In this document: positions 1-8,518 of the stretch, in pieces
Layout of the letters: every line of letters begins with the position of its first letter
How positions within the stretch are numbered: the first letter of the stretch is position 1
Assembly: GCF_002307355.1 (NCBI RefSeq)
Contig: NZ_CP017481.1
Coordinates: 4,154,001-4,218,000 of the forward strand
Origin: Pectobacterium polaris
GTDB lineage: Bacteria > Pseudomonadota > Gammaproteobacteria > Enterobacterales > Enterobacteriaceae
Length of the DNA stretch: 64,000 nucleotides
Reading direction: 5' to 3'
Program-made: the position numbers and the translations under genes
Notes under the pieces: model-generated
The model's database searches: none
What the model saw: only the letters and a program-made list of their open reading frames with translations
Told to the model about the DNA's origin: nothing

Positions 1-15
1 AACAGTTCTGAGTCT

Positions 16-336
16 TTATGCGTGATGTAAGCCCGTTGCACGTTTGGCGCGAAGGATATCGACAGTAGTGAGAAACGGCGATTGCTCCAGCCAGTTAAAA
101 CCGTTGCGATCGATACGTACCAGTTCGTATTTTTCCACCAGAAAATTGACGGCATTGAGCTGCGTGATGCCAGCATCGATATGCTCCTGAATCACATTTT
201 CCTCACAGAAGGGCGTATCGTTCAGCGTGAGGCCGTAGTGCTTTTCCAACAGATAGGTCAGAAGTTGCTGCCAAACGGCTACAGGTGACGGGCAAGGGAT
301 ATCCTCCCGTGGCGGGATTGCAGGTGATGTTTGCAT
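16..336 (-). CDS. cbtA: CbtA/YeeV-family toxin of a type IV toxin-antitoxin pair
   Basis: A 106-residue protein of the YeeV/CbtA family, recognised from the segments [18 protein letters not shown] and [11 protein letters not shown]. Family members inhibit cytoskeletal proteins (FtsZ and MreB) and are countered by the upstream CbeA protein, which stabilises the filaments instead of binding the toxin. The start is supported by GAAGGGAG about 8 bases before the ATG. The antitoxin gene lies 69 bp upstream on the same strand, the usual order in CP4-like prophages and islands. The length is slightly below the roughly 120 residues of E. coli members. The assignment rests on sequence resemblance; toxicity is inferred. 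Confidence 0.85.
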   Translation of the reverse strand: MQTSPAIPPREDIPCPSPVAVWQQLLTYLLEKHYGLTLNDTPFCEENVIQEHIDAGITQLNAVNFLVEKYELVRIDRNGFNWLEQSPFLTTVDILRAKRATGLHHA

Positions 337-405
337 GGGTATACTCCCTTCAGATTAGATCAATGAAATCAGTGAAATGCACAAGGTGAGTAGAGAAACT
401 GTGGA

Positions 406-741
406 TTAGTGTGTTGCAGCAGAAGTGGGATAAATAACAATATACACATAACCAAAACTGCCCAGCGTATCGGCTTCACAGGTCCATTCGTTGCAATGCA
501 GCGTGATGCAGCCTTGTTGACGGGGATTCAGTTCTCCCGTTCGCATTTTCTGCTCTAACTGTTTAATCAGCTCAGGGAAGACGTGTTCCAGATTACGGGC
601 TTCTGCCTTACTAAAAGTACCGATAAAGCTGGCCCGGTCTGCCAGATAATGCAGACGGTTACCTTCCTGAACCAGTCGGGCTCCGAACCGTGGCGTGATG
701 GCACATTTTAGTCCCCATTCCGGGGTATCCGATGATGGCAT
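406..741 (-). CDS. cbeA: CbeA/YeeU-family antitoxin
   Basis: A 111-residue protein with the family's signature opening (DTPEWGLKCAITPRFGARLVQ) and the central FSKAEARNLEHVFPELIKQ helix. CbeA-type antitoxins act by promoting bundling of MreB and FtsZ filaments, which opposes CbtA. The gene sits directly upstream of the toxin gene and downstream of a radC-like gene, the standard yeeS-yeeU-yeeV order of P4/CP4-type islands. No frameshift is seen. Function is by family. Confidence 0.85.
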   Translation of the reverse strand: MPSSDTPEWGLKCAITPRFGARLVQEGNRLHYLADRASFIGTFSKAEARNLEHVFPELIKQLEQKMRTGELNPRQQGCITLHCNEWTCEADTLGSFGYVYIVIYPTSAATH

Positions 742-780
742 GATTGTTTCCTTATAAAAGCACGGTAGTAAATGCAGTCA

Positions 781-1254
781 TCACAGCCAGCCGCGTTCAG
801 CGAACGACACCACCTCAGCGCCACCGATCACCAGATGATCGAGTACTTTGACGTCGAGCTGTGAGAGCGAGTCCTTCAGCTTGTCGGTGATGTGGCGGTC
901 GGCCTGACTGGGCTCAGCCCAGCCGGAGGGATGGTTATGCGTCAGTATTACGGCAGCGGCGTTATGACGTAGTGCTGATTTGAGAATTTCTCGCGGATGC
1001 ACTTCGGTGCTGTTGATACCGCCCAGCGCGATAACTTCCTTTTCTATCAGGCGATGCTGGTTATCCAGATACAGCACCATAAAAACTTCGCGCTCCAGAC
1101 TACTGAGTTCCAGCATTAACCAGCTTTTGGTGTCCTCCGAGGTTTTGAACTGCCGCGCATTTTTACGCACCCGTTTTTCCAGCAGGCACAGCGCCATCTG
1201 GATGATGCGTTGCTCTCTGGACGCAACGCAGCCTGCCAATGAATTACATGACAT
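781..1254 (-). CDS. RadC-family JAB/MPN-domain protein (YeeS/YfjY type)
   Basis: A 157-residue RadC-like protein. The JAMM metal-binding motif is visible as [16 protein letters not shown] (H-x-H ... S ... D), preceded by the conserved [11 protein letters not shown] strand; the C-terminus ([20 protein letters not shown]) is also typical. Despite the name, RadC proteins have no proven DNA-repair role. Short radC paralogues are standard cargo beside yeeU-yeeV in CP4-like islands, as here. The molecular function is unknown; a metal-dependent hydrolase activity is only suggested by the fold. Confidence 0.85.
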   Translation of the reverse strand: MSCNSLAGCVASREQRIIQMALCLLEKRVRKNARQFKTSEDTKSWLMLELSSLEREVFMVLYLDNQHRLIEKEVIALGGINSTEVHPREILKSALRHNAAAVILTHNHPSGWAEPSQADRHITDKLKDSLSQLDVKVLDHLVIGGAEVVSFAERGWL

Positions 1255-1339
1255 AGTGATTCCTTAATAAAATAAAATGCCCCCGCTGCATAAGCAACAG
1301 GGGCAGGGATGGGTTTACTTTGTGTGGTTAACGCTATCA

Positions 1340-1573
1340 CTAGCGTCGGGAAAACCAGCGCAATACTTTGGCGAATACGGTTACACCGATAAACAGTCCT
1401 ATCGGGATACCCAGAAACGGTGTCAGCACCACGCTGGCAACGCCTGCGGTTCCGCTGCCAGTTAGCAGTCCGGCAACGGTGGCGATAACCAGTCCAATAA
1501 GGCTGTCTGAGATACCGGTTTTACTTAATACAATGACAACCACGACAATAACGATGATGGCAATAATGGGCAT
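1340..1573 (-). CDS. Small hydrophobic membrane protein, unknown function
   Basis: A 77-residue protein made almost wholly of hydrophobic segments: residues 2-16 (IIAIIVIVVVVIVL), about 24-40 and about 48-70, ending in the basic tail RWFSRR. It is probably an inner-membrane protein with two or three spans. A good ribosome site (GGGAGAGATAACCC) precedes the ATG. It is followed on the same strand by the radC-like gene and preceded by a putative exported protein. No family was recognised. Confidence 0.55.
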   Translation of the reverse strand: MPIIAIIVIVVVVIVLSKTGISDSLIGLVIATVAGLLTGSGTAGVASVVLTPFLGIPIGLFIGVTVFAKVLRWFSRR

Positions 1574-1589
1574 GGGTTATCTCTCCCGA

Positions 1590-2063
1590 TTATTCCCGGT
1601 GTGTCGTGACACACGACGAGATATCAGCCAGCACCTTCTGCACGTTTTTCTGCCTCGGCTCCCAGGTACCCACATGCTGGTCATTGAGATAAACGTCAAA
1701 CTGTGTTGCGCTGCCAATCGCCTCAATAAATGCGAACCAGGCATTATCCGCATTGCGCCATCCTAACGAGGACGGAATACCGTATTGCTGGTCATCGATA
1801 ACGACGACGATAGACACCTCGGTGGAAAAATGGGAATCGACACCCTGTCTCCCTACGGGCAACACCGCCACGCTGTGTTGCAACGTGTTGTCTTCGTCAG
1901 GGTTACCGGTGCAGTTAACGGTAAAGACGCTACCCTCAGTGTTGGCTATCCGATATTCGGTGACACCCTGACCAGAATCGGCGCTCCACAGGTTCGGTAC
2001 GGCCTGTGCGGATAACGGCAACAGCAGTGCGCCTGCAAGCAGAAGCGAAGGGATGTGTTTCAT
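1590..2063 (-). CDS. Putative exported protein, unknown function
   Basis: The ATG at 2063 was chosen because it follows AGAGGAACCCGC and opens a clear Sec signal peptide (MKHIPSLLLAGALLLPLSAQA, cleavage expected after AQA). Longer readings upstream lack a leader. The mature part is about 137 residues with two cysteines (VNCTGN and SSCVTT) that could form a disulfide in the periplasm. It ends 17 bp before the small membrane protein gene, so the two may be co-transcribed. No family was recognised. Confidence 0.6.
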   Translation of the reverse strand: MKHIPSLLLAGALLLPLSAQAVPNLWSADSGQGVTEYRIANTEGSVFTVNCTGNPDEDNTLQHSVAVLPVGRQGVDSHFSTEVSIVVVIDDQQYGIPSSLGWRNADNAWFAFIEAIGSATQFDVYLNDQHVGTWEPRQKNVQKVLADISSCVTTHRE

Positions 2064-2098
2064 GCGGGTTCCTCTGTGTGAATGGATCTGTCTCAGGG

Positions 2099-2671
2099 TT
2101 AGTAGCCGTAACGGCGGTGGTGCTCTTTGTTGAAGCCGTCTGCCAGCCATTTACCCAGTTTCTGCTCCTGTTCACGTTTCTGCGCCTTAATTTCCGCCAT
2201 CTTTTTCTGGTCGATGCACTTTTCTGGAATGCTCAGCAATAACGTCGGCTGCTCGGGCTTGCCGTCGGCAAAATTGGCGTTGAAATAGACCTTTGTGTCG
2301 GTAATTTCATAGGTACAGTTGCTGGTTTTGTTACCACGATAGACCACCTCCAGGTCACCTGATGTTTTTGACCGCGTACTCATATTTACCCGAGAAAGGG
2401 TTTTGGCCTTTTTATTCGCCAGAAACAGTGGCCCGTAGCCATCTCTGACAAAAAACTGCTCAGTCCAGGGATAGTTAAAAATCGTTCTGCCTCTATAGGT
2501 CATGCGGATTAACTGGTCATCACTCAGCCCATCAGGGTTGGTCCAGCCAAGCCTTTTGAAGGTAAGCCAGGTGACCTGAGCAGGAAGCTCGGTTTCTGCC
2601 TGAGCGGAGAAGGTTGCCAGTAGCCCGATTATCAGCCATCCCCGTTTGCCCGGAAGGTATGTAAACATCAT
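2099..2671 (-). CDS. Putative exported protein, unknown function
   Basis: Starting at ATG 2671 (AAAGGATACG just upstream) this is a 190-residue protein with a signal peptide (WLIIGLLATFSAQA, cleavage after AQA). The mature domain has two cysteines (TSNCTYE and PEKCIDQ) and ends in a charged helix (KKMAEIKAQKREQEQKLGKW). It lies 35 bp upstream of another exported protein gene. The pair may be a small envelope module carried by the island. No known family was recognised. Confidence 0.6.
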   Translation of the reverse strand: MMFTYLPGKRGWLIIGLLATFSAQAETELPAQVTWLTFKRLGWTNPDGLSDDQLIRMTYRGRTIFNYPWTEQFFVRDGYGPLFLANKKAKTLSRVNMSTRSKTSGDLEVVYRGNKTSNCTYEITDTKVYFNANFADGKPEQPTLLLSIPEKCIDQKKMAEIKAQKREQEQKLGKWLADGFNKEHHRRYGY

Positions 2672-2849
2672 CGTATCCTTTATGTTGAAGTCATTATGAA
2701 AATCGTCCAGGCAGAACGGTGTCTGCCTGTGACGTCTGGTGTGGCTCTTCACTGAACTGCCCGGTAACGGCTTCTGTGTGCCGCTACGGGTACTGTCCTT
2801 TTTTATCCGTCTTTCTGGTTTTCTCTGGTGTTGGCATCGCGTCCCTGAC

Positions 2850-3548
2850 TTATGTGGCCGGAGACGTGCCGAAGGTGGTGAGTACATCGTGAATAAAGCG
2901 AAAGTGCGGCAATGCCGTGATGAAGCCGGATTGTGTGGTCAGGTGACTGATATCATCACGGCGCTGGAAGGACTCGGTAGAGACCGTCACCCCATGAATC
3001 TCATGCAGCGGCAGGACCAGAAGATGCCCCAGTGATTCGGCCACCAGATACCACTCGCCATACAGGCAGATAAGCCGGTAAGGCGATAACCCGTCATAGC
3101 GCTGACCGTCGGCCAGAAGCGTGACACGTAGCTGCTCACCAATTGCCCGAGTCAGACGGTAAAAATGCCCCGGCAGTGTCGGCGTACCGCGCAAGGGAGG
3201 ATGCCAGACCAGGCAGGGCGCATCCTCGCCGCTGTCCAGCAGGGTGCTAACCAGCCGGTTATCCAGACCGGGAAACACGTTCTCCATCCCGGTTTGTCGG
3301 ACAAACATCAGCACATCCTGCCCATGCCGCGCCGGGTTATGGTGCTCCGGCAAACGGCAAAGACCGTTGCGGTATTCTAGGTCGAGATACATCAGCCGTT
3401 CACGGAAATCTCGCCGCAAGGTACGGGTAGAGACGCCGAACTCTGCCGCCAGTTTTCTAACGCTCAGTGTTTCGCCTGCCAGTAATCGGCTGATTATCAA
3501 TGACAGCCTGACGGCCAGCCGGTCATATCGGCGGTCAGCCTGTGTCAT
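2850..3548 (-). CDS. WYL-domain transcriptional regulator with N-terminal HTH (YafY/YfjR-like)
   Basis: A 232-residue regulator. Residues about 15-50 form a winged helix-turn-helix (LSVRKLAAEFGVSTRTLRRD). The C-terminal half is a WYL-type domain with SPYRLICLYGEWYLVAES, a ligand-sensing module found in many phage-defence and prophage regulators. GGAGG precedes the start codon. It sits between the yfjQ-like gene and the exported-protein genes, the position that YafY/YfjR homologues take in CP4 elements. Its target genes are unknown; local autoregulation is plausible. Confidence 0.75.
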   Translation of the reverse strand: MTQADRRYDRLAVRLSLIISRLLAGETLSVRKLAAEFGVSTRTLRRDFRERLMYLDLEYRNGLCRLPEHHNPARHGQDVLMFVRQTGMENVFPGLDNRLVSTLLDSGEDAPCLVWHPPLRGTPTLPGHFYRLTRAIGEQLRVTLLADGQRYDGLSPYRLICLYGEWYLVAESLGHLLVLPLHEIHGVTVSTESFQRRDDISHLTTQSGFITALPHFRFIHDVLTTFGTSPAT

Positions 3549-3772
3549 GGTGCAGCCTCCTGAGGCAGTTAACGGAATGAAAGTCCTGTGATTACTTTAA
3601 AGAGGGGCGTGGTCAGGGTATGGACACTATGAAAAATATTTTTATTTTCAGTAAGAAAGCCGGTGGGATGCGGCCTGAGGGCGATTGAGGTAAACAAGCT
3701 ATGAGGGCAAACGCTAACTGTCGGACACACCCTGTCCAGGTGGTTACAGAGTGATAACACTTGGCCTATCCA

Positions 3773-4594
3773 TCACAGGCATGTCGCCAGCATGGTTTCT
3801 GCCATCACCCACAGCGCACGGTTGAGCTTGATATCGCCATCAATCCCTTTGACGGCACGTGTCCGGGCCTGCCTGCCCTGCACGGAGCGACCGGTCAACC
3901 CGCCTTTTATCAGGTTCTCCTGTACCCGTTGATAGGTGGTCCACAGGTCGTTGGATTCATCCTGCCAGCGGCGTGGAGCCAGTATCTGAGCCGCTGTGAC
4001 CGGCTGGTGGTCTTCACCAAAGCGGTAGGTCAGTGCCGCCTTTGCCAGCGCTACCTGAGCCGGTGGTGGCAACAGCAGTGACTGCATGGCATCCCGCTTC
4101 TCATCGATACGTTCAAAGGTGTCCAGCACCTCATAAGCCCCTTCAATCACCCTTTCAACCACATCACCTTTATGTGGCACCCGCACCTCACCCAACGATT
4201 CACCACAAATCAGGCCGTTCTGGCACACGCTGCGAAACAGCCCCGGCAGCATCTGATACGAACTTGAGCCATCATGACTGTTCAGCAAGATAATCTCTGG
4301 CACCTGCTGGCCGGTGATTTGTCCTTCCCGACGCAGGCGTAACATGTGTTTGGTGTGCTCGAGTTTGCCGATATCCCTAACACGAGTCTGGCAGGCAAAG
4401 AAAGGCTGGAACCCTTCACGTTGCAGATTATCCAGCAGGGTAATGGTCGGGATGCAGGTATAGCGTTCACTGCGTGACGCGTGCTTGTCCTCACTAAACA
4501 CACTGGGGACCACGCGAAACAGCTCATCGCGTGTTAACGGCCGGTCACGACGGATAACATTGGCAGCACCAAAGCGGGAAGCTAAACGAACCAT
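3773..4594 (-). CDS. yfjQ: YfjQ/YafZ family protein (DUF932-like)
   Basis: A 273-residue protein recognised from the conserved opening MVRLASRFGAANVIRRDRPL and from LNSHDGSSSYQMLPGLFRSVCQNGLI, both typical of E. coli YfjQ and YafZ. The family belongs to the DUF932 group common in phage and plasmid islands; no activity is established. It lies downstream of the GTPase gene in the usual yfjP-yfjQ order. The start is supported by GAGGACATTCCT before the ATG. The reading frame is intact. Confidence 0.8.
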   Translation of the reverse strand: MVRLASRFGAANVIRRDRPLTRDELFRVVPSVFSEDKHASRSERYTCIPTITLLDNLQREGFQPFFACQTRVRDIGKLEHTKHMLRLRREGQITGQQVPEIILLNSHDGSSSYQMLPGLFRSVCQNGLICGESLGEVRVPHKGDVVERVIEGAYEVLDTFERIDEKRDAMQSLLLPPPAQVALAKAALTYRFGEDHQPVTAAQILAPRRWQDESNDLWTTYQRVQENLIKGGLTGRSVQGRQARTRAVKGIDGDIKLNRALWVMAETMLATCL

Positions 4595-4678
4595 AGGAAT
4601 GTCCTCAGAAAAAGAATAAACAAAAGCCCTGGTGCAAAAGCGACAGGGCCGGACGGGATGGGAAAGCGTAGGTATTGC

Positions 4679-5547
4679 CTAGAACAGCAGTGACCACAAT
4701 GAACGGGCGAGTGACAGCACTGTTTGTTTGAGGCTGCCGATAAATATTTCTAGCGGTGAGGGAATAGCAGGCAGTGCAATCACGCTATCAAGTATGTCGC
4801 CGACCGACTGGGTAAAATCATCCCGAGCCCGGCTCGCAATAGCCACTGACCGCCAGTTGGGCCGTAGCCGAGCGGACTGCTGGCCTTTGGCGGTAAACTC
4901 TGAAACAACGTTTCCACCATTGCTGCCATACCCCAATCGGTTTTCACCGACACGGCACAAACTGGATGGGCAGGAAAGAAAGTGGAACGCACGGCGACGC
5001 GCCGGGCATAGATATTACCGGACTGCTTTAATGAGGGTTGCTGCGTGTCCCGGTCCCATTCGTGACTGGGCTCCAGCTTATCAACCTGATTCAGGACAAA
5101 CAGTATCTTGTCACGGTAGCGTTCACCGATAACAGTGCGATAAATATGCTGGTCAATGGCAAGCGCCCGGTCATCGGCCTCGAGCAACCAGAGAACAAGA
5201 TCAACACGTGGCAACCAGTGCTGATAGAGCGCAGCATAGTCATGGTCCCGCTCCTCACTCTCACCGACACCGGGCAAATCAACAAACAGAATGCTGCGTT
5301 GTCCTGATGACAGCCGGAACGTAAGAGCTTGCCGGGTACAGGCATGGCTATCACTGACCGGGGACACTTCCCCCTGAAACAGTGCATTACATAGGCTGGA
5401 TTTACCTGCACCGGTCTTCCCCATAATGCCGATGACGGGTTCGTAATCAATCAATTCACAGATATGCTGCAACATCTTGTCGGAAAGATGCTCAGGTAAT
5501 AAGGATAGAGATTGATTGATAGCATTAATGCCAGCTTGCTTATTCAA
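4679..5547 (-). pseudogene. yfjP: YfjP/YkfA-like Era-type GTPase, frameshifted near the C-terminus
   Basis: The N-terminal part (starting at 5547) is a complete P-loop GTPase core: G1 GKTGAGKSS, G3 DLPGVGE and G4 NQVD. After about residue 226 (LPPKAS) the frame runs into a tail unlike the family and stops at 4780. The expected C-terminus (ARLRPNWRSVAIASRARDDF onward, ending LARSLWSLLF) continues in another frame to 4679. The break lies at roughly 4845-4890. So the gene is either a pseudogene or carries a sequencing error; the GTPase core could still be made. It precedes yfjQ, as in CP4-57. Confidence 0.7.
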
Positions 5548-5644
5548 CGATTACTCCCTCGAATAGAAAATAAAACATCAACGACGAACCAGCAGATTCG
5601 TCGTGTAGATGGTGGATATTCAAGAGAATAATATCTATCTTAAA

Positions 5645-5842
5645 TTATTTTAATTGCCGAGTTTTCTTTTTCTGCCAAGAAACATGAATAGCATACCCAA
5701 TAACTTTCGAATTTAAAATCCCTTCCATTACTGAAATCTCGCGTATTTTATCATGTGTTTCTTGTGAGGCAGTAACGTTCAACTCTTTATATTTACCGGC
5801 TTTTTTTCTTAACTCTAGACTTCTGCGTGCTTAATGCGCTTT
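5645..5842 (-). pseudogene. Degraded small coding remnant, possibly a DNA-binding protein
   Basis: An open frame without a start codon reads RSLELRKKAGKYKELNVTAS, then QETHDKIREISVMEGILNSK, and stops at 5645. The preceding stretch (HTEIQKRIKHAEV) is in another frame, and that in turn could join the end of the 5849-6127 gene across a run of seven A/T bases. This suggests one original gene broken by two frameshifts. The KELNVTASQETHDKI piece recalls ribbon-helix-helix proteins, but this is a weak impression. The region is much richer in AT than its surroundings. Confidence 0.35.
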
Positions 5843-5848
5843 TGAATT

Positions 5849-6127
5849 TCAGTATGAATAATTTTTTTCTTGCGTCATTGAAATCGAGGTGACTATATTG
5901 CACCAATGAAAGTAAACCGCATAGCAATATGCTATTTTTTCATCTATACTATCCCCACATCGATAATTTAAAATTGCAATGTCGTTATCTCTGAGGTAGT
6001 TTAGTAACCATTCAATGGTAACGCCTGTTCTTCCATTAATATCACTAAACAAATCATCATGGGAAATTAAATCAATCCATTCATTATGTGCATTAATAAC
6101 TAATTCTTTGGTTGAATATCCTTTCAC
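5849..6127 (-). CDS. Hypothetical protein, possibly a truncated gene
   Basis: A 92-residue AT-rich reading frame starting at GTG 6127, lying 15 bp after the 6143-6559 gene on the same strand. No signal peptide or known domain is visible; the sequence holds WLLNYLRDNDIAILNYR and two cysteines. The frame ends just after a run of seven A's in the coding strand; removing one base would extend it towards the remnant at 5645-5842. It may therefore be the N-terminal part of a broken longer gene. No function can be assigned. Confidence 0.4.
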   Translation of the reverse strand: MKGYSTKELVINAHNEWIDLISHDDLFSDINGRTGVTIEWLLNYLRDNDIAILNYRCGDSIDEKIAYCYAVYFHWCNIVTSISMTQEKNYSY

Positions 6128-6142
6128 TGCTCTTGGTATGTT

Positions 6143-6559
6143 TTACCGAATTTTCTCTTTAATAAAATTTATTCTTGCATCATGTTCCGGGGGAATTTTT
6201 TGGCCTAAGGATGGCTCAAAGAATACCAGTTCATTTTTCTCCAGAAGTAAATTGCTTTCACCGTTATAATTAGGTCTATCAATTTTAAGAAGAAACCAAC
6301 AACTAGCTCGAGAGTCATTTTTAAGCCATGTCAATTCATTTTCAGCAGGTAGTAAATTTTCTCTATCAACACGGACTCGGTTGAGGAAATAATCGACCTT
6401 AATTTCATCCTCCCCATTATTCAGAAGATATCTTTTTACCCTTTTTTCATAACTGCCTATATCAGTCTCTCCAGATTCTGGAGGAAATATTTCTCCCTTC
6501 GCCTTCAAGGCCGAGAACAAAAAAAGTACAGAATCTCTACCATCCAGAAGCCTAGCCAT
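6143..6559 (-). CDS. Hypothetical protein, AT-rich orphan
   Basis: A 138-residue protein. ATG 6559 was chosen over a GTG six codons upstream because AAGGG lies 9 bases before it. The sequence is acidic and soluble, with the notable segment ELTWLKNDSRASCWFLLKID, and has no membrane segment. Low GC content and the lack of any recognisable family point to recent acquisition. It may be co-transcribed with the gene at 5849-6127. The product might be a DNA-binding or defence-related orphan, but nothing in the sequence shows this. Confidence 0.5.
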   Translation of the reverse strand: MARLLDGRDSVLFLFSALKAKGEIFPPESGETDIGSYEKRVKRYLLNNGEDEIKVDYFLNRVRVDRENLLPAENELTWLKNDSRASCWFLLKIDRPNYNGESNLLLEKNELVFFEPSLGQKIPPEHDARINFIKEKIR

Positions 6560-6747
6560 ATATGCCACCCTTATCACTACGTGATTTTATGTGCAATTCT
6601 GGCAAGTTTACGCATAAAACACAATGAATACTAGATGATTTCATGTAGATGATCATAGGCAGAGTACAGACAACCCCTCTACAAAAATACCATAAGAGAC
6701 AATTTATGCAGACGTCTAACTCTCATTATCTCTTTCATTAGTATATA

Positions 6748-6873
6748 TACCCCAAGTAATTCGAATGTCTGGGAGGCGGAAAAGGAGAGAATTCCGATGA
6801 ACTTACTCAGGAAAGTTATTCAGGTGAAAGAATATCGCCAACGCAAAAACAACTTGAAGTATGACAGTATAAC
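6748..6873. repeat. Degenerate copy of a short dispersed enterobacterial palindromic repeat
   Basis: The stretch containing GATGAACTTACTCAGG and AACTTGAAGTATGAC, framed by TATA-CCCC-AAGTA and AGTATA, resembles a roughly 130-bp imperfect palindromic repeat that I recall as scattered through Pectobacterium and Serratia intergenic regions. This copy is diverged. It carries a 27-codon open frame that is probably not a gene. No second full copy was seen in this window, so the call depends on memory of the family. Confidence 0.4.
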
Positions 6874-6991
6874 CAAGTGAAGCTAGGTGAAAAATCAATC
6901 ATGGGTAGTTCTTCATATCTGAGAGGATGTAAGGCTTACGCATATTAGTTGGCTACCGAACATTTTTACAGATGGATCAGTTGGTATAGCG

Positions 6992-7022
6992 GAGTCGGCA
7001 GATAAGCCCCCCCCCCCGACTC
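6992..7022. promoter_or_regulatory. Run of 11 C's inside a GAGTCGG/CCGACTC inverted repeat upstream of alpA
   Basis: GAGTCGG (6992-6998) and CCGACTC (7016-7022) flank a homopolymer of 11 C's (7007-7017). It lies 33 bp upstream of the alpA-like start codon. Long poly-C runs are prone to slippage, so the distance between promoter and gene, or the stability of a leader hairpin, could vary between cells. It could also be a sequencing-sensitive tract with no role. Confidence 0.4.
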
Positions 7023-7054
7023 TGATATCTATTTACCAACTGGAGAATATCAAT

Positions 7055-7267
7055 ATGGCAACACAACCAACCTTACTGGAAGATCAGTTTATCGATATGA
7101 AATTTATCACCACACTCACTGAGATGACGGATAAATGGTTTTATAAGCTGATTCAGTGTGGCTATTTCCCTGCACCTGTTAAATTTGGCCGGAGTTCACG
7201 TTGGCTAAAGAGTGAAGTTGAGGCCTGGTTACAAGAGAGCATTGCCAAATCTCGTAAGCAACGCTAA
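7055..7267 (+). CDS. alpA: AlpA-family regulator/excisionase
   Basis: A 70-residue MerR-like helix-turn-helix protein with the AlpA pattern: MKFITTLTEMTDKWFYKLIQ, then FPAPVKFGRSSRWLKSEVEAWL. AlpA proteins of P4-like elements activate the linked integrase gene or act as excisionases. The start has GGAGAATATCAAT upstream. It heads a plus-strand group (7055-9292) opposite to the rest of the left module, which is where AlpA lies in P4/CP4 elements. Its action on the distant integrase at 34-35 kb is inferred. Confidence 0.85.
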   Translation: MATQPTLLEDQFIDMKFITTLTEMTDKWFYKLIQCGYFPAPVKFGRSSRWLKSEVEAWLQESIAKSRKQR

Positions 7268-7372
7268 CCCTCCTTTTATCCACTAATAACACCTTTTTAG
7301 TCAGCTATAACCATTATCCGCGCCAGCGGCGGTTTTCTGCTGCCTGAAATCCAGCATTGAAGGAATACAATA

Positions 7373-7906
7373 ATGACAAAGGCCCCATTACTTAACCATT
7401 ATCAAACTTGGCTTGATGATTTTACTCGAATAAATTTGTGGCATGGCTTGTGTCAGCAGAAAATAGAGCACTGGCACAAACTGACGATTACATCAGGCCA
7501 ACAAGAAGATGGCAGCATATCCATTATTTTCATTCCACAGCCTCTGCTCCAGGTTATACGCACGGAGCAGGTAGTAGATTGCAATATTATTCCCCAACTG
7601 ATTAAGCATATTTATTACCCCTTGCTTCCAGGCGTGCTATTTAGTGAATGTTGTCGGTTGGGAAAAAGAAAGCTGGCAGAACAATTAAAAATGCTATTCC
7701 GATTGCATACGCAACTGGAGATGCGTCATGCCCTAATACTGTTGTGCTGGTGTGATTTCACCACTGGCAGCGATTTGGATGAATGGTATTCACTACACTT
7801 GCCTAATGCTGACGAGTTAAAACAGTGGATATCAGTACGACAAAAAACTTACCGGGGGCTGGCAACACTGACGAAGGATTACATTGATGCCACCCAGCCA
7901 TTGTGA
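7373..7906 (+). CDS. Hypothetical protein of P4-like islands
   Basis: A 177-residue soluble protein rich in histidine, tryptophan and cysteine near its N-terminus and middle (WHGLCQQKIEHWHKL; ECCRLGKRKLAEQLKML; LILLCWCDF). No catalytic motif was recognised. It lies 105 bp after alpA and 9 bp before a zinc-ribbon gene, so the last two are likely translated from one message. Genes of this kind follow alpA in P4-type satellites; a role in replication or packaging control is only a guess. Confidence 0.6.
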   Translation: MTKAPLLNHYQTWLDDFTRINLWHGLCQQKIEHWHKLTITSGQQEDGSISIIFIPQPLLQVIRTEQVVDCNIIPQLIKHIYYPLLPGVLFSECCRLGKRKLAEQLKMLFRLHTQLEMRHALILLCWCDFTTGSDLDEWYSLHLPNADELKQWISVRQKTYRGLATLTKDYIDATQPL

Positions 7907-7915
7907 AGGTGAGCT

Positions 7916-8293
7916 ATGCGTATAGAAAAATGCCACCTCGCACAGAGGAATACCGGTGAAATCATTGCAGCCCGTCAGGTCGACTCTGCTGACGATGAGT
8001 GGTGCTGCCATCACTGTCGGTGTCCGTTGATATTTCATCCTGCAACGGTAATGTCGTCTGCATGGTTTGAGCATGTCATTACTGCTGGTGATCCCGAAGC
8101 GCTATTACATTGCACTTACCTTGTCTCAAAGGATCAAACGTCCTCAAGTATGAAGCAACTGCAAAGGCTTATTGCACAGCTAACACCCGTTCAGCGGGTT
8201 ACCCACTGGCGATGCACAATGTGTGGTAGCCACTCCCGGGGGAAGAAACAGTGTTCACTGTGCAAGACAGGCATTTACAGTCGGGAAATATAA
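7916..8293 (+). CDS. Putative zinc-ribbon protein
   Basis: A 125-residue protein with two cysteine clusters: CCHHCRCPLIFHP (residues about 30-42) and CTMCGSHSRGKKQCSLC (about 100-116). The second is a CxxC...CxxC zinc ribbon. The family occurs in P4-like islands downstream of alpA. The gene begins 9 bp after the preceding gene with GAAGGTGAGCT before its ATG. Nucleic-acid binding is a reasonable inference from the zinc ribbon; no direct function is known. Confidence 0.65.
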   Translation: MRIEKCHLAQRNTGEIIAARQVDSADDEWCCHHCRCPLIFHPATVMSSAWFEHVITAGDPEALLHCTYLVSKDQTSSSMKQLQRLIAQLTPVQRVTHWRCTMCGSHSRGKKQCSLCKTGIYSREI

Positions 8294-8343
8294 TTGCCTG
8301 AAAGGCTGAAATACAGGCTCTACAGAGGCCCCTCAAACATAAC

Positions 8344-8377
8344 ACGTACCGAATCGTCTTCAGACGTTTTGGTACGT
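8344..8377. terminator. Stem-loop downstream of the zinc-ribbon gene
   Basis: ACGTACC (8344-8350) pairs with GGTACGT (8371-8377), and CGTCT pairs with AGACG inside it around a two-base loop, giving a nearly continuous hairpin. It lies 51 bp after the stop of the zinc-ribbon gene. There is no U-tract, so it may be an imperfect terminator or a recognition structure linked to the Gp2-like gene downstream. Confidence 0.4.
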
Positions 8378-8518
8378 TAACAAGCCATAGTATGAGCAGG
8401 ATAACTTCGGAGTAAAAATTGACCTGATTTTCTCGGGTAACACCATACGCCACAGGCATCTGTCGGGTGTGTTTGATGACGGGTTGGTATTATTAACTAA
8501 CTGATATAATTATATTAT

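Noticed and set aside
3569..3760. Minus-strand 63-codon open frame between the WYL and YfjQ-like genes
   Set aside because: No ribosome site, no recognisable domain; likely chance frame in a promoter gap.
6795..6880. 27-codon frame starting MNLLRKVIQVKEYRQ
   Set aside because: It coincides with a dispersed palindromic repeat whose other copies contain the same ATG; probably not translated.
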